A stretch of DNA of 64,000 nt from contig DASVRP010000007.1 of the NCBI GenBank assembly GCA_036388555.1, positions 78,762 to 142,761 on the forward strand, given 5' to 3'. Numbering within the stretch: the stretch's first letter is position 1; each line of letters starts with the position of its first letter. The notes below the pieces were generated by a model that saw only the letters and a list, made by a program, of their open reading frames with translations, made no database searches and was not told where the DNA came from. A program made the translations under genes and the position numbers. The stretch comes from UBA4665 sp036388555. Its GTDB lineage: Bacteria > Patescibacteriota > Saccharimonadia > Saccharimonadales > UBA4665. Below, piece after piece: positions 16,167 through 25,971 of this stretch.

Positions 16167-17943
16167 CTGCCGGTATTGACCCGGACTTTTCGATATTGAT
16201 CGTCACTTTGTCTGCTTTCTTCGGGACCTTCGACACCCAGAACGGACTGTACTTGACAGCGACATCCGTGACACCGGGGATCTTCTTGACGATATTGTTG
16301 ACGTCACCGGTCTGCTTGCCGGCCAGCTGGGCGGCAAGCTTGTCGACCTGGATATCCGGGCCGGCCAACGATGTCGCCGTCATGTTTACCTGAAGCGGCC
16401 CGGTGGCGGCGACGGTCGCGATATCAAATTTCGCATCAGAGAAGCCATCCTTCAATATCTCCTGCTTGGTCGGATCAATCTGCTTCTTGACGTTGGATAT
16501 GATGACATTCTTGAGGTCTGCTTCTTTGGCGCCATACATAGTGTAGGTCACGACCTGTGAGACCGTGACGGTATCCGCCTGGTCACCGACTGCCGCACTT
16601 GGAGTTACGACAGGATCGCCAGCATGTAGGCTGCCCAGGATCGCCTTGTATCCGTCGGCAGCCAGCTTCTTGGCAAGCTCGTCCTTGACAGCGGCACTGT
16701 CCGAGCTGGTGATCTTCGACTTCGCGCCGTCGATATCCGCCTGGGTCACCATCTTGACGATGTTGTCCGTGCCACCTGTCATGGCATCCTCAGACGCTCC
16801 GTTAATATCGCTCCGGCCTGCTACCGTAAAGCTACCGGGCGCAATATTATAGTCCGCACCTGCCGCCTGAGCGATTACATTCGTTGAATCAGTCGCATTA
16901 TAGGTTACACAGCCACCTTTGAAGACCCCGCTATCCGGAAAAGTTGTGGATTGCTGCGTGATGAAAGTCTTATTGCCGCTGCTGACACCGGTACCCGCCG
17001 GTACGTTGGCCGGTGGATTGTCAGGGAGTGGGCTGATGCAGGACTTGTATGTCAACATAACTTCACCGGAGGCTTTAGCCCCGTTGTTCTTCTGGCCGCT
17101 GGTGCTGACTTGTTGCGACCCGGTCTGCTGCTTGCTGGCGATGCGGGCCGGCAGCGCGTCGGCCTCGGGGTCCGCTTCGGTCGCCTTAGGGTCGAGGGTC
17201 AGACTCGCCTTGGTCGTGATGTCCATACTGTTCGTCTTGAGAGTTACCACAGCCTTGGCGAGCACTGTGTTGGCATAGATGAAGCTACCGATCAGCAGAA
17301 GCAACAGGACGCCGCCGATGACAAGGAACAGGCGGAACTTGTTGAAGTTCGGGACCTTAAGCTTCTTGTCCTTCTTCGCAGATTTGCCGGCAGCGGCAGC
17401 TCCGGCGGCCGCGCCCGCTCCCAGTCCACCGGCGGCTCCAAGTCCGGCTGCTGGTTTGTCCTCATTATCGAGCTGGATGGTCTCTGGGTCGTTGAAGGTT
17501 GAAGCCGGCATGACAGCCCCCGCAGTACCACTGGCCTCAGCCAGACGGCCAATGGGCTGGGCGGCAGCGCTATCGACATTGAAATCGTCGTATTCTTCGC
17601 CGGTATCCTCGTCTATGACATGTTCACGGTCGAGCGTGTCAGGGGCGGCCGGGATCGCCGGGCGGGTCTGCAGGCTACTGGCGACGTGCATACCGACCGC
17701 GCCGGCCAGCGGCAGCAGGCCTGCTTCGGACGTAATCAGCACGACATGCTTCTTGGCATTGTCAGCGGTCCGCTTGAGCAGCTTCATATTGACGACGCTC
17801 TGCAGGACGGTCGCACGCTTCGGCAAAACCAGGGCGACGATGCGCTGCGGCGAACTCTGCAGCTTATCGATGATGGCCGTGATCTCATCATCGACATCGA
17901 TGTATACGGTGTCCTTTTTTATGTCAGTGGAAGTCTTAGCCAT
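16138..17943 (-). CDS. membrane protein with baseplate-J-like extracytoplasmic domain
   Basis: A 601-residue protein. Residues 1-200 are cytoplasmic: a small alpha/beta domain (ALVLPKRATVLQSVVNMKLL, then VVLITSEAGLLPLAG) and an Ala/Gly-rich linker. One membrane helix follows (FRLFLVIGGVLLLLLIGSFI, about 207-230), then an extracytoplasmic domain of about 370 residues with NVPAGTGVSSGNKTFITQQ and YNIAPGSFTVAG, which resembles phage baseplate-J-like domains found in many CPR membrane proteins. It lies 26 bases behind the FtsA-like gene and overlaps ruvX. TATAAC lies six bases before its ATG, so an internal promoter is possible. Role unknown; a cell-envelope assembly part is inferred. Confidence 0.75.
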   Translation of the reverse strand: MAKTSTDIKKDTVYIDVDDEITAIIDKLQSSPQRIVALVLPKRATVLQSVVNMKLLKRTADNAKKHVVLITSEAGLLPLAGAVGMHVASSLQTRPAIPAAPDTLDREHVIDEDTGEEYDDFNVDSAAAQPIGRLAEASGTAGAVMPASTFNDPETIQLDNEDKPAAGLGAAGGLGAGAAAGAAAAGKSAKKDKKLKVPNFNKFRLFLVIGGVLLLLLIGSFIYANTVLAKAVVTLKTNSMDITTKASLTLDPKATEADPEADALPARIASKQQTGSQQVSTSGQKNNGAKASGEVMLTYKSCISPLPDNPPANVPAGTGVSSGNKTFITQQSTTFPDSGVFKGGCVTYNATDSTNVIAQAAGADYNIAPGSFTVAGRSDINGASEDAMTGGTDNIVKMVTQADIDGAKSKITSSDSAAVKDELAKKLAADGYKAILGSLHAGDPVVTPSAAVGDQADTVTVSQVVTYTMYGAKEADLKNVIISNVKKQIDPTKQEILKDGFSDAKFDIATVAATGPLQVNMTATSLAGPDIQVDKLAAQLAGKQTGDVNNIVKKIPGVTDVAVKYSPFWVSKVPKKADKVTINIEKSGSIPADADSDGSDQ

Positions 17944-17969
17944 GATGTTGTTATAATCTCATATCTGAT

Positions 17970-19361
17970 TTAGGTTTGTAAGATGCGGTCGATCTTCTCC
18001 TTGACGGAGTTCCCTGAGCTGCCTGCGTAATGCAGCGTATCGAGCCCGACGCGGAGCAGCCCCATGGCAGTGATAAAGGTGTGGTCGGCTACCCTGCCCG
18101 TCCTGTCGGTGATACCGACGACCTGGTTCGGCTGGATGTGCTGGACGACCGGTTTGCGCGTGAACGGCAGGCCGCGATACCAATCTGATTGCTGCAAGGC
18201 TTCCATCAGCATTTCGAGGCTGGATCCGCCGCCGCAGAGCAGCAGCCGGTGCGGCAAATGGTCGAGCTGCGGGAATTCGCCAAGTGCCAGTTCGACGCCG
18301 CTGGTCCAGACATTCAGTGTCTTGCGCAGGCTGGCTTCGACCGTCTTAACACGGTTCTCGGGAACGCTGCCGGCGGTCAGGCCAAGCTTCAGCTTTTCCG
18401 CGAGGTCGTAGTCGATACCGAGGTCGCGCTCGATGGTACGGGTATAGGCCCGGCCGCCGATGCCGAACATCTTGGTCCCCTGGACGCCGCCTTCGTTGAT
18501 GACGGCGATATCGGTCGTGCCGCCACCGACGTCCATCAGGATGGCGCTGAATGAGGTATTGGTCTCGTCGCCGATCACGGAACGGGCGACGGCGAACGGT
18601 TCGGCGGCGACCGCCAATAGGTCGATGTCTAACTCCTGGGCGACACGCTCCAGAGCACCGATGTGGATCATCGGTGCGAACGCGGTGTACAGCTGGATGA
18701 CGACGTCGCGTCCCTGGAAGCCGATCGGGTTGGTCACCGGATAACCGTCGATCTCAATACTGACCAGCGCGCTGTTGACGAGCCGGACTTCTACCTCTTT
18801 GCCGTTGCCGGCGACTTCCCAGGCCATCTGGCTACGGGCCTTGGATTCGGCGCGCTCCTGCACCAGGCGGATGATCTTTTCCATCTCGGCGACATCGATG
18901 ATCTTGGTTGCCATCTTGCGGGTGATGCGGACCGTCGTTGTCGTTCCTTTGACCAGCTCACCGGCAATACCGATGACGGCCGTCCGGACGCTGACGCCGG
19001 CCTGTTCCTCGGCTTTGGCGAGGGCTTCATCGCAGTTGCGGACCACGCCGGCGATGTCGGCGACCGCTCCGGCCTGCATGTCTGACAGAGCCTGGTGTTC
19101 GCGGCCGACGCCGATGATCTCAATCTGGCTGTTATCTTCGGTGACGCGGCCGATCAACGCCTTGACGTATTCAGTACCGATGTCCAGTGCCACGATATAC
19201 TGTTCGTTCGACGAAGCTTTGGCAGCAGACTTGGCAGCCCGGCGATCGCGGACCGTCTCACCGGCCTTCTTGGCACCCTTTTTCATGGAACGTGCCGCCG
19301 TTTCGGCCGCTTTGCCGGCGACCGACAGTCCGAGTTTCTTGGCCTTTTGGAAATCAAGCAT
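17970..19361 (-). CDS. FtsA/PilM-like actin-fold ATPase
   Basis: A protein of about 463 residues with the actin/Hsp70 ATPase fold: phosphate-1 VALDIGTEYVKALIGR, an SHS2-type 1C subdomain, phosphate-2 MDVGGGTTDIAVI and the adenosine motif LCGGGSSLEML. Such proteins anchor FtsZ (FtsA) or the inner-membrane platform of type IV pili (PilM). The order of subdomains favours FtsA. Unusual is a 50-residue basic N-terminal extension rich in Lys, Arg and Ala, which could be an amphipathic membrane anchor. ATG 19361 is preferred over the GTG at 19367 because TAAAAT lies seven bases before it. Flanked by single-span envelope proteins on both sides. Confidence 0.8.
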   Translation of the reverse strand: MLDFQKAKKLGLSVAGKAAETAARSMKKGAKKAGETVRDRRAAKSAAKASSNEQYIVALDIGTEYVKALIGRVTEDNSQIEIIGVGREHQALSDMQAGAVADIAGVVRNCDEALAKAEEQAGVSVRTAVIGIAGELVKGTTTTVRITRKMATKIIDVAEMEKIIRLVQERAESKARSQMAWEVAGNGKEVEVRLVNSALVSIEIDGYPVTNPIGFQGRDVVIQLYTAFAPMIHIGALERVAQELDIDLLAVAAEPFAVARSVIGDETNTSFSAILMDVGGGTTDIAVINEGGVQGTKMFGIGGRAYTRTIERDLGIDYDLAEKLKLGLTAGSVPENRVKTVEASLRKTLNVWTSGVELALGEFPQLDHLPHRLLLCGGGSSLEMLMEALQQSDWYRGLPFTRKPVVQHIQPNQVVGITDRTGRVADHTFITAMGLLRVGLDTLHYAGSSGNSVKEKIDRILQT

Positions 19362-19420
19362 ATGCACTATTTTATCACATCAGAGGCACGCCGTACGACC
19401 GAATACATACTTACATGCGT

Positions 19421-20464
19421 TCAGCGGATATCTTTGCCGACGATGATCAGGATATCGCCTTCAGGACGTGTCTCACCCTCGGGCAAACCGCTGACCTTAG
19501 CATTCAACGCGGTAGCGACCCGGGTAGCCACATCGGGCCGGTTGCCGGCCAGATCGACGACGATGGTCTCCGTATAATCCCGCCGGGCCGCCATGTCACG
19601 CGAGATGATATTATACGATGTTGGCGGCGACAGCCGATCAGCTACCGAAGTCGGTAGCGTTTCAGATTCGGTGCCGTTCCGTATGAATACCTGTGCAGGC
19701 GGCTGCGTCAATGGCCCCATGTTGACGATCTGTCTGCTTGAAGGACGGTAGACGACCGCCTTGCCTGATTGGAAGTACAACAGCACCTTGTCGCCCTCGC
19801 GGGCATTTGCCAGGAAACTTTGATTTATCTTGGACTTGTCAACGACGGTCGTGACAGTCGGTTCCTCGTCCGATGGCAGTACGGCCAGTTTTGCGACCTG
19901 GGCCACCAGCTGCGTGTCAACATCGCCGGGGCGGTGCTGCATGAGCAGATAGCCGGCAATCCCGGCTATGATTGCCGCGAAAAGCAATGATATGAGTATC
20001 CGCTTGCGTCGCCTGGCCTGGCCAGCGGCTTTGACAGGCGCGGTCCTTGCGGCTTGAGCCTGGTTCGGCGGTCCTGCCTGACTGACAGGCTCCGACGCTT
20101 TGAGAACTGGCTGCGGTTTTTCCAGTTCGGGCTCGCGTTCAGGTTCCTGTACTGGTTCCGCAGTCAACGGACCTGCCGGCTCTTCGAGCGCAGGTTCCGG
20201 CTCTGCGGGTGTAACCGTATCGGGGGGCGTGACTGTTTGGGGGGGCGTCATTTCCATTACTTTTGGCAATACTTCATCTTCAGACGATTCGGCCGGAGCA
20301 GTTGCAACCGGCTTTATCTCAGTCAGCTCATAGGCCGGGCCAGCTGGCCGTAGCTCTTTGATACGCTTCGGTTTTTTGACTGCCGGCTTCTGATTTGCCT
20401 TGGATGATACTCTTGCCGGCGGCTTGCGCTTTGACTTGGTCTTTGGTTTCACGGGGGCGGTCAT
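19421..20464 (-). CDS. single-span membrane protein with LytR_C-like domain
   Basis: A 347-residue protein: a very basic N-terminus, a Pro/Glu/Val-rich cytoplasmic linker (about residues 30-140), one membrane helix (ILISLLFAAIIAGIAGYLL) and an extracytoplasmic part whose last 90 residues (VFIRNGTESETLP ... GDILIIVGKDI) have the NGT opening and I-I-V-G-K-D ending of LytR_C domains. These domains occur in envelope proteins next to LCP enzymes; the catalytic LCP domain is absent here. The start is set at the ATG that overlaps the stop of the upstream gene as ATGA, which points to translational coupling. The FtsA-like gene follows. Confidence 0.75.
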   Translation of the reverse strand: MTAPVKPKTKSKRKPPARVSSKANQKPAVKKPKRIKELRPAGPAYELTEIKPVATAPAESSEDEVLPKVMEMTPPQTVTPPDTVTPAEPEPALEEPAGPLTAEPVQEPEREPELEKPQPVLKASEPVSQAGPPNQAQAARTAPVKAAGQARRRKRILISLLFAAIIAGIAGYLLMQHRPGDVDTQLVAQVAKLAVLPSDEEPTVTTVVDKSKINQSFLANAREGDKVLLYFQSGKAVVYRPSSRQIVNMGPLTQPPAQVFIRNGTESETLPTSVADRLSPPTSYNIISRDMAARRDYTETIVVDLAGNRPDVATRVATALNAKVSGLPEGETRPEGDILIIVGKDIR

Positions 20465-21168
20465 TTTGCCTCCAATACTTCTATGAATGACTTCCATGAG
20501 ATCTCGTCCAGGGTCTTATCGCTGTGTACCATCAGTAGCACATCTTTGTCTGCGAATAAGCCCAACTGGTTCTTACCGTCTTCGTTGGTAGCGACATACA
20601 GCGGCCCTCGCTTGGTGTCGATACGTTGCTTGGCGCGGATGTTTTCGGCAGTCTTCTGGAGTGCGGTCGGATCGCGGTTAAAGGTGGCCGGCAACTGCTG
20701 TTGGCTGATGGTCAGTCTGGCGCTGCTAAAGGTCGTCGTATAGGTAGCGAGGTCGCGTTTGGCATCATAGCGCACAGTACTGGCCTGCTCGACTTTTGGC
20801 GTCAATAACTTGAACTCGGCATGGGTCCTGGCCGATGCAGCCGCCTGCGGCACGTCGTTTGCCGTCTCGTCTGATTGGACGGCAAAGGCGAACACGACGG
20901 CGGTAGCAATTACTGCCAGGGGAAGTACGACCACACGCCTTACAAAAAGCCGCCGGAGGTAGGCGATGTCGTGCTGTTGCGGCTTCCTGATGTTCGGTAT
21001 CTGTACAGTGATTGACAGACCGCCGTGATAATCACGGCCTGAGTTGCGTTTTCCTGACTGGCTATAACCGTTCCCGTTCCCGGTTCGCTCACGGCGTCGG
21101 GCGCCTTTCGGGGACACGCCTTGGGCACCGCGTGGCTTCTGTGACGTGCGCTTCTTGACCTCTGGCAT
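20461..21168 (-). CDS. single-span membrane protein, basic cytoplasmic region
   Basis: A 235-residue protein with a strongly basic, Gly/Ser/Asn-rich N-terminal 70 residues (candidate disordered cytoplasmic segment), a membrane helix (VVVLPLAVIATAVVFAFAV, about 78-97) and a small extracytoplasmic domain of about 135 residues that I do not recognise. It is the first gene of the run that leads to the LytR_C-like protein, the FtsA-like ATPase, the baseplate-J-like protein, RuvX and MltG. Its stop overlaps the next start by four bases. The topology (cytoplasmic tail, one span, wall-side domain) recalls divisome linker proteins, but there is no sequence evidence for a specific one. Confidence 0.7.
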   Translation of the reverse strand: MPEVKKRTSQKPRGAQGVSPKGARRRERTGNGNGYSQSGKRNSGRDYHGGLSITVQIPNIRKPQQHDIAYLRRLFVRRVVVLPLAVIATAVVFAFAVQSDETANDVPQAAASARTHAEFKLLTPKVEQASTVRYDAKRDLATYTTTFSSARLTISQQQLPATFNRDPTALQKTAENIRAKQRIDTKRGPLYVATNEDGKNQLGLFADKDVLLMVHSDKTLDEISWKSFIEVLEAK

Positions 21169-21228
21169 ATCTGTTAGCTTACCATAAGCATAAGCCTCTG
21201 TACAAGGTGCCGGCCTGTTGCGGCGCTC

Positions 21229-24200
21229 TTAGAACGGCGTATCGAGCGGTTGCAGCTGACCGCCGGTAAAGGTCGCTCCATGGCGCAGACGTTTACTCGG
21301 ATCAGACGTAAAGAACAGGCTGATGTCATCGACCGTCGGACCGCGGGTGACGTCATCCGGATAACCGAAGGCTTTGGAACTGTCAATCGAGACACTCATG
21401 TAAAAATAGCGGCCAAAGTTCGTGTTCACACCCCCGCTATCGAGCGGTATGTAATTATCCGGCGTACCCAGGGTGACAGTACCATAGTTCGTTTCCTGTC
21501 CCCAAGCTGCAGTCGTCGCTGTCGACGACCGATACTTCAGCTGCCAGCGGGCACCGACATCATTATCGATACCGTTCAGTAACCATTTAGTCGGAAAGAC
21601 ATCAGTATCGGTGTCGATCATCCGGGAATACTTAGCAACGGCCGGCTGTGATTGCAGTGCCGTCACATAAGTTCTGTCAGCTGCTGCAACGAATGCCGTA
21701 CAGCCACCGCCGAGCACATATGCTTTACCTTGGTCGTAGGCCACGGCGGCACCATAGCGGGCACCCGTAAATTTGACGTTGGTCTGCGACCAGTCACCGA
21801 TACCGGTCGGATTGTTTCCGGTGGCGATCGTCGTGTTAGCACTGATCGGCGTGACATATGTGTTGTTAGTACAGGAACCGGGCGCTGACCGGCCACCAAA
21901 GACATAGAGGTAGCCGTTAGCGGCGTAGGCGTCCGCCTGGTAGACCTTCTGCGGCAAGCTGGCGCTGTATGTCCATCCGGAGACCGCACCAGTCGTGGCA
22001 TCAAGTTTCGCAAATTGTACATCGCTCAGATAATTCGTGCCATCGGAACCACCGACGACATACAGGTTGTTGGAATAGACGAATGAGGAGTGGCCACTGC
22101 GGGCAACATTGAATCCGGTAGATGTCGTCCAGGCGCTGCTAATATCGCCTCCGGCCGGCAGTTCAGGGCTGACATAGACCGAATTAGAACGCGTGCCACC
22201 GGTATGTCCCCCTGTCACGAAGAGCCGCCCGTCCCAAATCGATCCACTGAGCTCTGTCCGGGCTGCTGGCAGGCCATTGGTGGCAGTTCCCCATGCTGCT
22301 GGTACACCGCTGGCAGGCGTCGAATGGTATATCGTCGACTGGGCAGCACCAGCCGAATCCTGGCCTCCGATGTAGTACAAACTATTACCTTGCGCCAACA
22401 GCTTACCCCAGGCCCTGACCGCTGGCAGAGTGTTAGCTGCTGCCGTCCAAGTCCCGATTGTTCCGTCGGCATTCAGCGGCGCATAGTATACCGTGTTTGT
22501 CGCCGTCGTACAGGCTATGACACTACAGCCGCCTACATAATATATATACCCGTTAAGTACGGTGCTGCTGCCGCCGATACGGTCCACTCCGATCGTAGTG
22601 CCGGTATTGTACGATGCCGGCGTGCCGCTGTAATTATTGTACAGCTGGAAGGTTTGGATCGAGCCAGTCATAGCAGTGCAGTCCACAACATTATTCGTGT
22701 TAGTAGTATTCCCGCAACCCCCGAATGCGTATACAAAACCATTTGCTACGATTGCACCAAGCTGCCACCTTGGAGTAACAACTACCTGCGACAGACTCCA
22801 AGTCCCAATACTGCCATTACTGACATCTATCTTAGCATAGAGTACGTCCTGCAGTGAGGCGCTACCACTATAGCCTGCCAGCGAATACAGATATCCGTTG
22901 TAGCCGAAGGCCCCGCCGCGCTGACGAGCAGGTGATATAACATTGGCCGATGTCGTCCAGGTCGAACCTGATACCGCAACAATATTGTTATTGTTGTCTA
23001 TCTTGGCATACATGATTTCGCCACGGTTAGCGAAGTTAGGGCTGGCACCTCCGACCAGATATATATAATTTGCATATACCACACCGGCCATGTTGCTAAG
23101 GCCCTGTACGCCGGCAGTCCCTACCTCCGAGTCCAGCTGGAGTTGCCCGGTGGTCGAACAGGCAGCCGGCAGGTTGGCTGTCGTGATGTTGCACTTGTAC
23201 ACTTCTGTAGAATAGGTCGTGCAGCTGATACCATCGGTACGCTCCGTGCCACCATTACAGCCTCCAATGATATAGAGGTTCCCAGGGTTGGTCGCGGCGG
23301 CGCTTGGGTTAGCCCGCGCGAAGGTAAACATAAAACCACGGCCGATGTTGTTCAGGCCGATGCTGTTAAAGGCTGTCTGCGTCCAAGCACCGGTAAGTGT
23401 GCCATTTTCATTTAGCCCGACCGTCCAAACGTTCTCATTCCAACGGTCGCCGGTTGTACCGCTGACTGCGAACAGCGTGTTATTGAATACCGTAGCCCCC
23501 GTCCCGCCGAGTCCAGTCACGCCATTTATCCTGTTGGTCGCGTCAACGCACCAGCTACCATAATAGGTCCCGACACAGGTGGCCGGTTTGCGCAGCGAAC
23601 CATCAGCTGCAAATGACGAATACGAGATATTACCGCTCATGGCACCGCTATTGTTGCCAGACGTACATTCAGCCGCCCTGGAGACGTTGGTACAGCCACC
23701 AATGATATATATGTAACCGTTATTCATGACGACACCGCTCGCCATCCTACCCCCTTGACCAGCGCCAGTGCCAGCGGTCGGGATATCGCAGCTGGTCGGA
23801 TCGGTGCCGGTACACAATCCTGTGCCGGAAGCCACCGAGTTATCCGTCGTACTGACATCACCATCTTTGTTGATCTTGCCATAGGTTACGCTCGTTGTGT
23901 CGGTCGTACACGTCCCGCTTGTATCATTGACAACCGTGCAGCCGCCAATGCCATATAAGGCAGACCGCCATGCCACTAAGCCATAACTGGTCCGAGCACT
24001 ATTAAGACCATTGATGGCATCCCAGTTGGTAATACTGCCGTCTGCATTTATACTGGCGAGCGATATATTCTGGGCCGCCGACACTCCTGCTACCGAACAC
24101 CAGTTACCGGAGCCCGTTACCTGCGTGCATCCGCCGGCCACATAGAGATACCCGCCCCAGATCGTACTAAAGTTTCCCCCGTCAGAGAAGCGGGCTGTCG

Positions 24201-25893
24201 CCATCGGTGTAGTGGTCAACCAGCTGCCGCTGAGCGTACCGTCGTTTAATATTTTTATGTACTGCACACTACTCTGCGCAGCCACCGTGCTGATACCGCC
24301 GATCAGATACAGGCGATCGTTATATATCTGAATATTGTGGCTACGCCGTGCGGTCGGCAGTGCAACCATGCCGGTCGTCGACCAGGTACCGAGCGTACCG
24401 ATCGGGCTGATGCTAGCGACCTCCACGGTCGTCGTACCGCCGGTGCTAGCAGAGGTGGCACCACCGACGACATACATGCGGTTGTTATAGGCTGATACCG
24501 CCAGTCCGGTGCGGGCAGATGTCAGGTTGGTATCCTGGTACCAATAGGTCCAGTTCGTCTTGTTGGCATCGGTTGGGTGCCAAAGGCTCGGTTCGCCGTT
24601 CATTCCGAGTTTGGCAATATAGACGGCATTGCTCTTACCGGTTGCCGTATCGCCCCCGAATACATATAGGAAACCGTTGTAAGCCACAAGTGCCATTCCA
24701 GATGTTGCAACCGGCAGATCATAGGCGCCGCTCGTACACCAGCTGGTACAAGCACCGTTTCCTGGATTTGGAGCTTCCGGCGCCTTCGTTGTGGTGTTGA
24801 GTTTTGCCCACGATACGGTTGCTAGCCGCGTACTGGTTCCACTCATGCCTCCGACCATATAGACATAACCGCCTGCCGCAACAGTCCCCATAGACCAGCG
24901 GCTCGACGGCAGTGTCAGGCCGTTCAGCCAGTTGTCGAAGCGGCCGCCGGTCAGCTCGCCTTTCTTGATCAGCTCATTGTCCGTGTCAAAATCAACATTC
25001 GTTTCGTTATTACCGCGCATCAGCTTCTGGGCAGTCTCGACGTAGACACTGGGGTCAATACTCAAAGGGTACGAGGCGCCCTTTAGATTTTCGGCGACCA
25101 CTGTTAAAAGATTGTTTTTCAGCTCAAAATGGGCTTTTACCTGGGATGTCTGCTTGTTCGTCTCAACGATGACCGGTGCGGGGATCTCAAACACCAGTTT
25201 GTCTTTCTTTATTGCCTTACGGGCTTTCGTTAGAAGTTCGGCGTCCTTGGCTGTTCCTGTCGACACCTGGCCGCTGATCGGCAGTTCTGAGCCGTAGACG
25301 CCAACTGCACCGTTCGATTCTACCCTGGCTTCCATGCCTTCAGGTATCGTCAGGTCGTAGTCGAAGCGCGCATCGTCGCCCGATTCATCTGCCAGCAGAA
25401 TATCTTCCTTGATACCGGCAGTCTGAGCAGTGTATACCAGATAGCCGCGTTGGTTGGTCAGTGGATACAGCACTTGGTTGCTTTCCTTGCGGCCAGTGCT
25501 CAGCCCGAAGCGCGGCTTCATACCGAACTCCACCTGGGTGAATGGATCGCTGACTTTAATGCCTTGGGCCGGATCAGCGCCCATGGTCGCGGTGATGCGT
25601 GCCGTGCCTTCGCCAGATTGGTCGGTGCCGCTGTAGCCTTCGTTGAATTCGTAACTAGCTTTTTTAGCGTTTAGTTTCAGTAGCGGTGCCAGTTTCGGAT
25701 TCTGGTCCGGTAGTACCCGGCGTGCCTCGGCATTGAGTTGATACGGTTCAGCATGCACAAACGGCTGCAAAGCCGCAGTAATAGTCGAGGTCAGGAACAG
25801 TAGCAATAGTAAACCGGCATAGCCACGGTGGAGCAAACTGATACGCATTTTACGCTCAGTGTGAGTTGCTATAAATTGTCGCATATACCCCAT
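21229..25893 (-). CDS. giant secreted Kelch-type beta-propeller surface protein
   Basis: A protein of about 1,554 residues with a signal peptide (LLLLLFLTSTITAALQPFVHA). Residues from about 330 to 1,430 consist of many Kelch-like repeats with the pattern hydrophobic-x-G-Y-x-Y-V-x-G-G (for example AAGGYVYMVGGMSG, NGFLYVFGGDT, NNRMYVVGGAT, NDRLYLIGGIS), enough for several beta-propellers. The C-terminal 120 residues form a separate beta domain that ends QLQPLDTPF. Likely an exported adhesin or scaffold. The start at 25893 is chosen because the terminator of the upstream gene and a TACAAT box (25914-25909) lie before it; a longer reading frame would start inside the terminator. Confidence 0.85.
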   Translation of the reverse strand: MGYMRQFIATHTERKMRISLLHRGYAGLLLLLFLTSTITAALQPFVHAEPYQLNAEARRVLPDQNPKLAPLLKLNAKKASYEFNEGYSGTDQSGEGTARITATMGADPAQGIKVSDPFTQVEFGMKPRFGLSTGRKESNQVLYPLTNQRGYLVYTAQTAGIKEDILLADESGDDARFDYDLTIPEGMEARVESNGAVGVYGSELPISGQVSTGTAKDAELLTKARKAIKKDKLVFEIPAPVIVETNKQTSQVKAHFELKNNLLTVVAENLKGASYPLSIDPSVYVETAQKLMRGNNETNVDFDTDNELIKKGELTGGRFDNWLNGLTLPSSRWSMGTVAAGGYVYMVGGMSGTSTRLATVSWAKLNTTTKAPEAPNPGNGACTSWCTSGAYDLPVATSGMALVAYNGFLYVFGGDTATGKSNAVYIAKLGMNGEPSLWHPTDANKTNWTYWYQDTNLTSARTGLAVSAYNNRMYVVGGATSASTGGTTTVEVASISPIGTLGTWSTTGMVALPTARRSHNIQIYNDRLYLIGGISTVAAQSSVQYIKILNDGTLSGSWLTTTPMATARFSDGGNFSTIWGGYLYVAGGCTQVTGSGNWCSVAGVSAAQNISLASINADGSITNWDAINGLNSARTSYGLVAWRSALYGIGGCTVVNDTSGTCTTDTTSVTYGKINKDGDVSTTDNSVASGTGLCTGTDPTSCDIPTAGTGAGQGGRMASGVVMNNGYIYIIGGCTNVSRAAECTSGNNSGAMSGNISYSSFAADGSLRKPATCVGTYYGSWCVDATNRINGVTGLGGTGATVFNNTLFAVSGTTGDRWNENVWTVGLNENGTLTGAWTQTAFNSIGLNNIGRGFMFTFARANPSAAATNPGNLYIIGGCNGGTERTDGISCTTYSTEVYKCNITTANLPAACSTTGQLQLDSEVGTAGVQGLSNMAGVVYANYIYLVGGASPNFANRGEIMYAKIDNNNNIVAVSGSTWTTSANVISPARQRGGAFGYNGYLYSLAGYSGSASLQDVLYAKIDVSNGSIGTWSLSQVVVTPRWQLGAIVANGFVYAFGGCGNTTNTNNVVDCTAMTGSIQTFQLYNNYSGTPASYNTGTTIGVDRIGGSSTVLNGYIYYVGGCSVIACTTATNTVYYAPLNADGTIGTWTAAANTLPAVRAWGKLLAQGNSLYYIGGQDSAGAAQSTIYHSTPASGVPAAWGTATNGLPAARTELSGSIWDGRLFVTGGHTGGTRSNSVYVSPELPAGGDISSAWTTSTGFNVARSGHSSFVYSNNLYVVGGSDGTNYLSDVQFAKLDATTGAVSGWTYSASLPQKVYQADAYAANGYLYVFGGRSAPGSCTNNTYVTPISANTTIATGNNPTGIGDWSQTNVKFTGARYGAAVAYDQGKAYVLGGGCTAFVAAADRTYVTALQSQPAVAKYSRMIDTDTDVFPTKWLLNGIDNDVGARWQLKYRSSTATTAAWGQETNYGTVTLGTPDNYIPLDSGGVNTNFGRYFYMSVSIDSSKAFGYPDDVTRGPTVDDISLFFTSDPSKRLRHGATFTGGQLQPLDTPF

Positions 25894-25916
25894 AAGTCTT
25901 ATGGTTCTATTGTAAC

Positions 25917-25953
25917 AAAAAAGACGGTTAAACACCTAGAGCTTAACCGTCTT
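25917..25953 (-). terminator. Rho-independent terminator
   Basis: Perfect 11-bp stem (AAGACGGTTAA 25921-25931 with TTAACCGTCTT 25943-25953) followed on the minus strand by six T. It ends transcription of the gene at 25972-27150; the -10 box of the Kelch gene begins three bases after the T run. Confidence 0.9.
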
Positions 25954-25971
25954 TTCTTTCAACCCAGCTAT

